NCBI GenBank assembly: GCA_023427825.1
Contig: JAEZAI010000596.1
Coordinates: 1 to 7,725, forward strand
DNA length: 7,725 bases
Source of the DNA: Actinomycetes bacterium
GTDB lineage: Bacteria > Actinomycetota > Acidimicrobiia > Acidimicrobiales > Microtrichaceae
Reading direction: 5' to 3'
Below are positions 4,584 through 7,725 of this stretch, one piece after another. The notes under the pieces were generated by a model. It did not search any database and had not been told where the DNA came from. It saw nothing but the letters and a program-made list of their open reading frames with translations. The stretch's first letter is position 1, and the number at the start of each line of letters is the position of its first letter. Made by a program: the position numbers and the translations under genes.

Positions 4584-5882
4584 TCAGCCGCCCCCCGCGT
4601 TGGGGATCGTCGGTGCGCCGGGCACGGTCGAGACCGAAGCGGGCGGCAGCGTCGTGGACGACGAGCCGCTCGAACCGCCGGACGCCGCACCATCGGCGCC
4701 GGGCACCGTGGTGGCCCCGGCGGCTGCGGCGGAGCGCAGCCGCTGGATGGCCGCCCGCATCTCGTCGGGCGGGCCGATCAGGAACGAGGCCGTCGGTCGG
4801 GCCATGGCGTCGACGCGGTCGAGCAGCGCGGTGGCGGCGTCGACGTCACCCTCGCTCAGCGCCAACGACGCCTGCAGCAGCACGGCGTTCGAGTTCTGCG
4901 GGTCGATCACGAGGATCTGGTCGGTCAGCGCCCGGGCGCCGGCGACGTCACCGTCGGCGGTGCCCACCAGCGAGAGCGCCTTGGACAGCAGCGCGTCGGT
5001 CGACGTCGGCGTCGCCGCGAGGACCCCGTCCAGGCAGGCGCCCAGCGTGTTCAGGAACTTCTCGTCCAGGCTCGACGATCCCTGGCTGCCGTCGGCGGCG
5101 GTCTGCCAGCAGTCGTAGACCGCGGGATCGATCAGGTTGAAGTACACCTTGCGCTCCAAGCCCTCCTGCTGCAGCACCTGGACGGCGACCTCGGGCGGGT
5201 CGTTGCGGTAGAAGCGGTCGATCTCCTGCGAGGCGGCCTGGAAGCTGGTGCGGGCCGTCTGGGCGTCGCCCTTGGCGGCAGCTGCCTCGCCCGCACGGGC
5301 GAGCAGGATCGCGCGGAACACGCGGGCATCCGGGTAGTCGGGGTCGAGCTCGACCGCCTTGGTGAGGTTGGCGGCGCCCTTCTCCACCTGGTCGTCGCGG
5401 ATGTAGGCCCAGCCCTGGTACGTGAGCGCCTCCAGGTTCTCGGGCGACTCCTCGAGCACCTTGGCGTAGCACTCGACGCCCTCGGCCGGCTTCTGGAACG
5501 ACAGCATCTGGCACGACGCCAACTGCTGACGGACCGTGTCGTCGTTGCCGGTGATCGTCCCCGAGCCGCGCTGACCCGACGACCGTGCGACCAGCAACCC
5601 AGCCACGGCGGCGACCGCCAGCACGGCCACCACGATCAGAGCGGTGCGGCCGACGTTGCGCTCGGGCCGGCTGCGCTCGGCCAGGTCGCGGTGCTCCTCA
5701 ATGGCGCGGATGACCTCGGCGGCGCGGGCGGTGTAGTCGTCCTTCAGCTCGGCGTAGTCGTGGTCGTCCAGGTCGCCGGCGTCGTGCTCGCGCTCCAGGT
5801 CCTCGAGCGACGACAGGAGGTGGTCGCGCTCCTCCTCCAGCTCGACGAGGCGGTCCGGATCCAGACGGGTGGCGCTGCTCAC
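4584..5882 (-). CDS. ccmI: CcmI-like TPR protein of cytochrome c maturation
   Basis: The product is 432 residues, starting at a GTG whose bases overlap the ccmH stop (GTGA). The N-terminal segment (11-68), with EEERDHLLSSLEDLEREHD and DLDDHDYAELKDDY, matches the coiled-coil region typical of CcmI. It is followed by a single membrane helix at 79-99 (TALIVVAVLAVAAVAGLLVA). The external part has a tetratricopeptide pair around 118-183 (CYAKVLEESPENLEAL, then an AVELDPDYPDA ending). A less regular helical region has further TPR-like units near 314-360. The tail after about 388 is Ala/Gly/Ser/Pro-rich low complexity. Four external cysteines (C124, C138, C258, C283) are unusual for a TPR chaperone. 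CcmI proteins bind the apocytochrome C-terminus and deliver it to the CcmF/CcmH heme-ligation complex. The symbol is given by architecture and operon position. An upstream extension to 6368 in the same frame is antisense-like shadow inside ccmH and is rejected. Confidence 0.82.
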   Translation of the reverse strand: MSSATRLDPDRLVELEEERDHLLSSLEDLEREHDAGDLDDHDYAELKDDYTARAAEVIRAIEEHRDLAERSRPERNVGRTALIVVAVLAVAAVAGLLVARSSGQRGSGTITGNDDTVRQQLASCQMLSFQKPAEGVECYAKVLEESPENLEALTYQGWAYIRDDQVEKGAANLTKAVELDPDYPDARVFRAILLARAGEAAAAKGDAQTARTSFQAASQEIDRFYRNDPPEVAVQVLQQEGLERKVYFNLIDPAVYDCWQTAADGSQGSSSLDEKFLNTLGACLDGVLAATPTSTDALLSKALSLVGTADGDVAGARALTDQILVIDPQNSNAVLLQASLALSEGDVDAATALLDRVDAMARPTASFLIGPPDEMRAAIQRLRSAAAAGATTVPGADGAASGGSSGSSSTTLPPASVSTVPGAPTIPNAGGG

Positions 5883-6430
5883 GGTCCCTCGGCGGACGGA
5901 TCGGCGGGCGGCGAGCCGGGGTGCCGATCGGCAAGCGCGTCGGCCACCAGCGCGACGTCGGCGTCGGTGGCGTGGTGCTCCTCGCGCTCGCGACGCCAGC
6001 GCCGGAACGTGCCGGCGAGCAGCAGCACCGCGGCGGCGACCACGACCACCGGGACCACCCACACCAGGCCCCCGATGCCGCTCGACGGCGGCGTCAGCAG
6101 CACCTCCTGGCCGTAGCTGGAGGCGAAGAAGTTGAGGATCTCGTCGTCGGTGTTGCCCTGCTGCATGCGGTCCCGGATCTCGTCGCGGAACTGCACCGCC
6201 ATCGGCGACTGCGACGCGGCGATCGACTCCCCCACGCACTGCAGGCACTTGAGCCGGCCGGCGATCGAGAACAGCCGCTCGTCGGACACGCCGGTCTTGG
6301 GCGGCGACCCGGCGCCGATCACGATCGCCACGACGACGATGACGCCCATCAGTGCCCACCACCACCACTGCTGGCGGACCCGACGACCCAGCGGACGTCC
6401 GGAGGTGGTCGACGTGACGGTGGCGCTCAC
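5879..6430 (-). CDS. ccmH: Cytochrome c maturation thiol-disulfide protein CcmH
   Basis: This is a 183-residue membrane protein. An N-terminal helix (about 23-40, WWWWALMGVIVVVAIVIGAG) is followed by the extracytoplasmic CcmH domain. The redox motif is CLQC (C62, C65) in the context RLKCLQCVGESIAASQS, which corresponds to the family's LRCxxCQNxSIADS. Next come the helix with EIRDRM, the DDEILNFFASSYGQEVLLTPP segment (95-115) and a second helix (121-140). A charged cytoplasmic tail ends the protein. CcmH uses its cysteine pair to reduce or resolve the apocytochrome CXXCH thiols before heme attachment. Compared with short CcmH forms, this one is longer through N- and C-terminal extensions. Its GTG start overlaps the ccmG stop by GTGA, and its stop overlaps the ccmI-like start in the same way. 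Confidence 0.92.
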   Translation of the reverse strand: MSATVTSTTSGRPLGRRVRQQWWWWALMGVIVVVAIVIGAGSPPKTGVSDERLFSIAGRLKCLQCVGESIAASQSPMAVQFRDEIRDRMQQGNTDDEILNFFASSYGQEVLLTPPSSGIGGLVWVVPVVVVAAAVLLLAGTFRRWRREREEHHATDADVALVADALADRHPGSPPADPSAEGP

Positions 6431-6996
6431 GAGCCGCCGCCCGCCGCCTCGCCCGTCCCTGCCGTGCCGGCGGCGATCCGCTCCTGGATCTCCGTCAGCT
6501 TCTCGGCGTCGAGCCCGCCGATGATCTTCTCGACGACCTTGCCGTCGGGGGCCACCAGGTAGGACTCAGGCAGCTTGATCAGCCCGTAGTCGATCGAGGC
6601 GGCGTCGGTGTCGGACACGAGCACGGGCCAATCGCCGCCCTTCTCCCGGAAGAACTTCGTCACGTTGTCAGCGGTGTCGCCGGACGCGACGCTGACGATC
6701 TGCAGCGAACCCGCTTCCTGCTGCGACAGCGCCACGAGCAGCGGATGCTCGGCGACGCACGGCGGGCACCAGGTGGCGAAGAAGTTGACGAGCACCCACT
6801 CGCCGCGGTGCTTGTCCAGGTCGAACGACTGGCCGTCGGGAGTGGTGCCGGCGAGGGCCGGGGCGAGCTTGCCGACCAACGGGCTCGAGCTGGACTCGGC
6901 CGGGTCCTCGCCCTTGGGACTGAACGCCAACAGCGCGATCAGGGCGACCAGGGCCACGCCGACGATCCCGGCGATGATGGCGGAGCGGTGCTTCAC
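6427..6996 (-). CDS. ccmG: Thiol-disulfide oxidoreductase CcmG/DsbE (TlpA-like)
   Basis: The product is 189 residues. A basic start (VKHR) leads into one membrane anchor (residues 6-25), then a thioredoxin-fold domain. The LVGKLAPALAGTTPDG segment precedes the active site WCPPC (76-80, in VNFFATWCPPCVAEHP). The cis-proline loop is KLPESYLV with P143. The CcmG/TlpA insert region lies near DTADNVTKFFREKGGDWPV. A Gly/Ala tail ends the protein. It faces the outside of the membrane and passes electrons (in other systems from CcdA) to CcmH or apocytochrome cysteines. The GTG start at 6996 is set by AGGAGG 7 bases upstream and overlaps the ccmF stop (GTGA). An in-frame extension to 7221 lies inside ccmF and is arginine-rich shadow. 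Confidence 0.93.
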   Translation of the reverse strand: MKHRSAIIAGIVGVALVALIALLAFSPKGEDPAESSSSPLVGKLAPALAGTTPDGQSFDLDKHRGEWVLVNFFATWCPPCVAEHPLLVALSQQEAGSLQIVSVASGDTADNVTKFFREKGGDWPVLVSDTDAASIDYGLIKLPESYLVAPDGKVVEKIIGGLDAEKLTEIQERIAAGTAGTGEAAGGGS

Positions 6997-7725
6997 GCCC
7001 GCACCTCCTCGGGCGCCGGGTCCACGTCGGGATCGGCGTCGGGTCCGGTCGACGTGGCACCGTCGTCGGGCACGTCGATGCCACCGTCGGCCGACGCAGC
7101 GTCGGACACGCCCGCCGGGACGGGCGCGGACACCGGGTCGAGCGGGTTGCGGCGACGACGGCCGGGGAACAGCGCCAGCAGCGTGCCGATCACCATCACG
7201 ATGCCGCCGATCCAGAGCCACACGATCAGCGGCTGCACGATCACACGCAGGCCGATCGCGCCGCCCTCTGCGGACGGCGCCTTGGTCAGCGCCAGGTAGA
7301 CGTCGTTGGCAGGCCCGACTCGCACCGACGGCGTGCCGATCGTCTGGCCGTCCACCCGGTACTTGTGCAGGCGGGGCTCGAAGACACGGTCGCCGTCCAC
7401 CTTCACCCGGGCGATCAGCTCGACCCGGCTGTCGGTCTCGACCGTCCGGGACCCCAGGTACTCGACCGTGTGGCCGGCGACGCCGGCGGACTTGCCCTCC
7501 TCGAGCTGGAACTCGGCCTGGCGCACGTAGCTCATGGACGCGGCGAACGCGATGCCGATGAGGATGGCGCCGAGGTGCACGACCATGCCGCCGTTGGCAC
7601 GACCGACGAAGCCCCGCCAGCCCTGACGGCGGGTGGCGAGGAACAGCTGGCGGATGGCCGAGCCGGCCGCGAAGCCGCCCAGCCCGAACGCCACGAGTGC
7701 GGCCCAGCCGGTGGCGCCGACCGCC
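6993..7725 (-). CDS. ccmF: Cytochrome c heme lyase subunit CcmF, C-terminal part
   Basis: The frame is open at the right edge, so only about the last 243 residues are present; the WWD heme-binding domain lies outside. Visible in order are the end of one membrane helix, a basic loop (RQLFLATRRQGWRGFVGRA) and a helix MVVHLGAILIGIAFAASMSY. A periplasmic domain follows with LEEGKSAGVAGHTVEYLG and a VYLALTKAPS strand. The terminal helix is VQPLIVWLWIGGIVMVIGTLLALFPG. This end matches CcmF/NrfE proteins well. The histidine at 7575-7577 probably corresponds to a transmembrane histidine that helps ligate heme b in studied CcmF proteins (inference by position). After the last helix a roughly 55-residue Asp/Ala/Pro-rich cytoplasmic tail is added. 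Its last codons, EEVRA, contain the ribosome-binding site for ccmG. Confidence 0.92.
   Translation of the reverse strand, partial: AVGATGWAALVAFGLGGFAAGSAIRQLFLATRRQGWRGFVGRANGGMVVHLGAILIGIAFAASMSYVRQAEFQLEEGKSAGVAGHTVEYLGSRTVETDSRVELIARVKVDGDRVFEPRLHKYRVDGQTIGTPSVRVGPANDVYLALTKAPSAEGGAIGLRVIVQPLIVWLWIGGIVMVIGTLLALFPGRRRRNPLDPVSAPVPAGVSDAASADGGIDVPDDGATSTGPDADPDVDPAPEEVRA
7004..7009 (-). promoter_or_regulatory. Ribosome-binding site for ccmG inside the ccmF end
   Basis: AGGAGG on the minus strand, 7 bases before GTG at 6996, is a full Shine-Dalgarno match. It lies inside the last ccmF codons and supports both the ccmG start and translational coupling. Confidence 0.8.

Noticed and set aside
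5883..6368. N-terminal extension of the ccmI-like frame
   Set aside because: It is Arg/Gly/Ala-rich, lies wholly within ccmH in another frame, and precedes the CcmI coiled-coil start that coincides with the GTGA overlap.
6997..7221. N-terminal extension of ccmG
   Set aside because: It lies inside ccmF in another frame and is arginine-rich. The GTG at 6996 has a full ribosome-binding site and directly precedes the membrane anchor.

Overview
The window is strongly GC-rich and has dense, short-spaced genes with many GTG starts and purine-rich ribosome-binding sites. This fits an actinobacterial chromosome. A System I cytochrome c maturation cluster together with alpha/beta-hydrolase–adenylate cyclase fusions points towards an Acidimicrobiia-like lineage. 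That placement is inference from gene content, not from a marker gene.

Left part (1-1354): the minus strand carries the middle of an HtrA-like (S1C) serine protease, including the catalytic GSSGG motif. At about 270-282 this stops abruptly and is followed, on the opposite strand, by what reads as the last strands of a PDZ domain of the same kind of protein. The arrangement is a fold-back or inversion junction. Next come a YjbR/DUF419 gene on the minus strand and, divergently, a 98-residue conserved hypothetical on the plus strand with a strong ribosome-binding site. A perfect 8-bp hairpin lies between that gene and the convergent gene to its right.

Middle (1355-4583): three minus-strand genes encode a SnoaL-like/NTF2-fold protein, a small exported protein or lipoprotein, and an alpha/beta-hydrolase–class III nucleotide cyclase fusion whose hydrolase nucleophile is replaced. 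A 293-bp intergenic region with interleaved inverted repeats separates these from a plus-strand lipoprotein.

Right part (4584-7725): a four-gene minus-strand operon for cytochrome c maturation runs leftwards from the right edge: ccmF (C-terminal part), ccmG, ccmH and a ccmI-like TPR protein. Each junction is a 4-base GTGA overlap, so the genes are probably translationally coupled. CcmG and CcmH would reduce apocytochrome CXXCH cysteines, CcmF would act as the heme lyase, and the CcmI-like protein would hold the apocytochrome. The ccmI-like gene ends 9 bp from the end of the convergent lipoprotein gene.

I see no tRNA, rRNA, CRISPR array, insertion sequence or phage gene. No clearly new multi-gene system is evident. 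The most unusual items are the inverted protease/PDZ junction and the hydrolase–cyclase with a lost catalytic serine.
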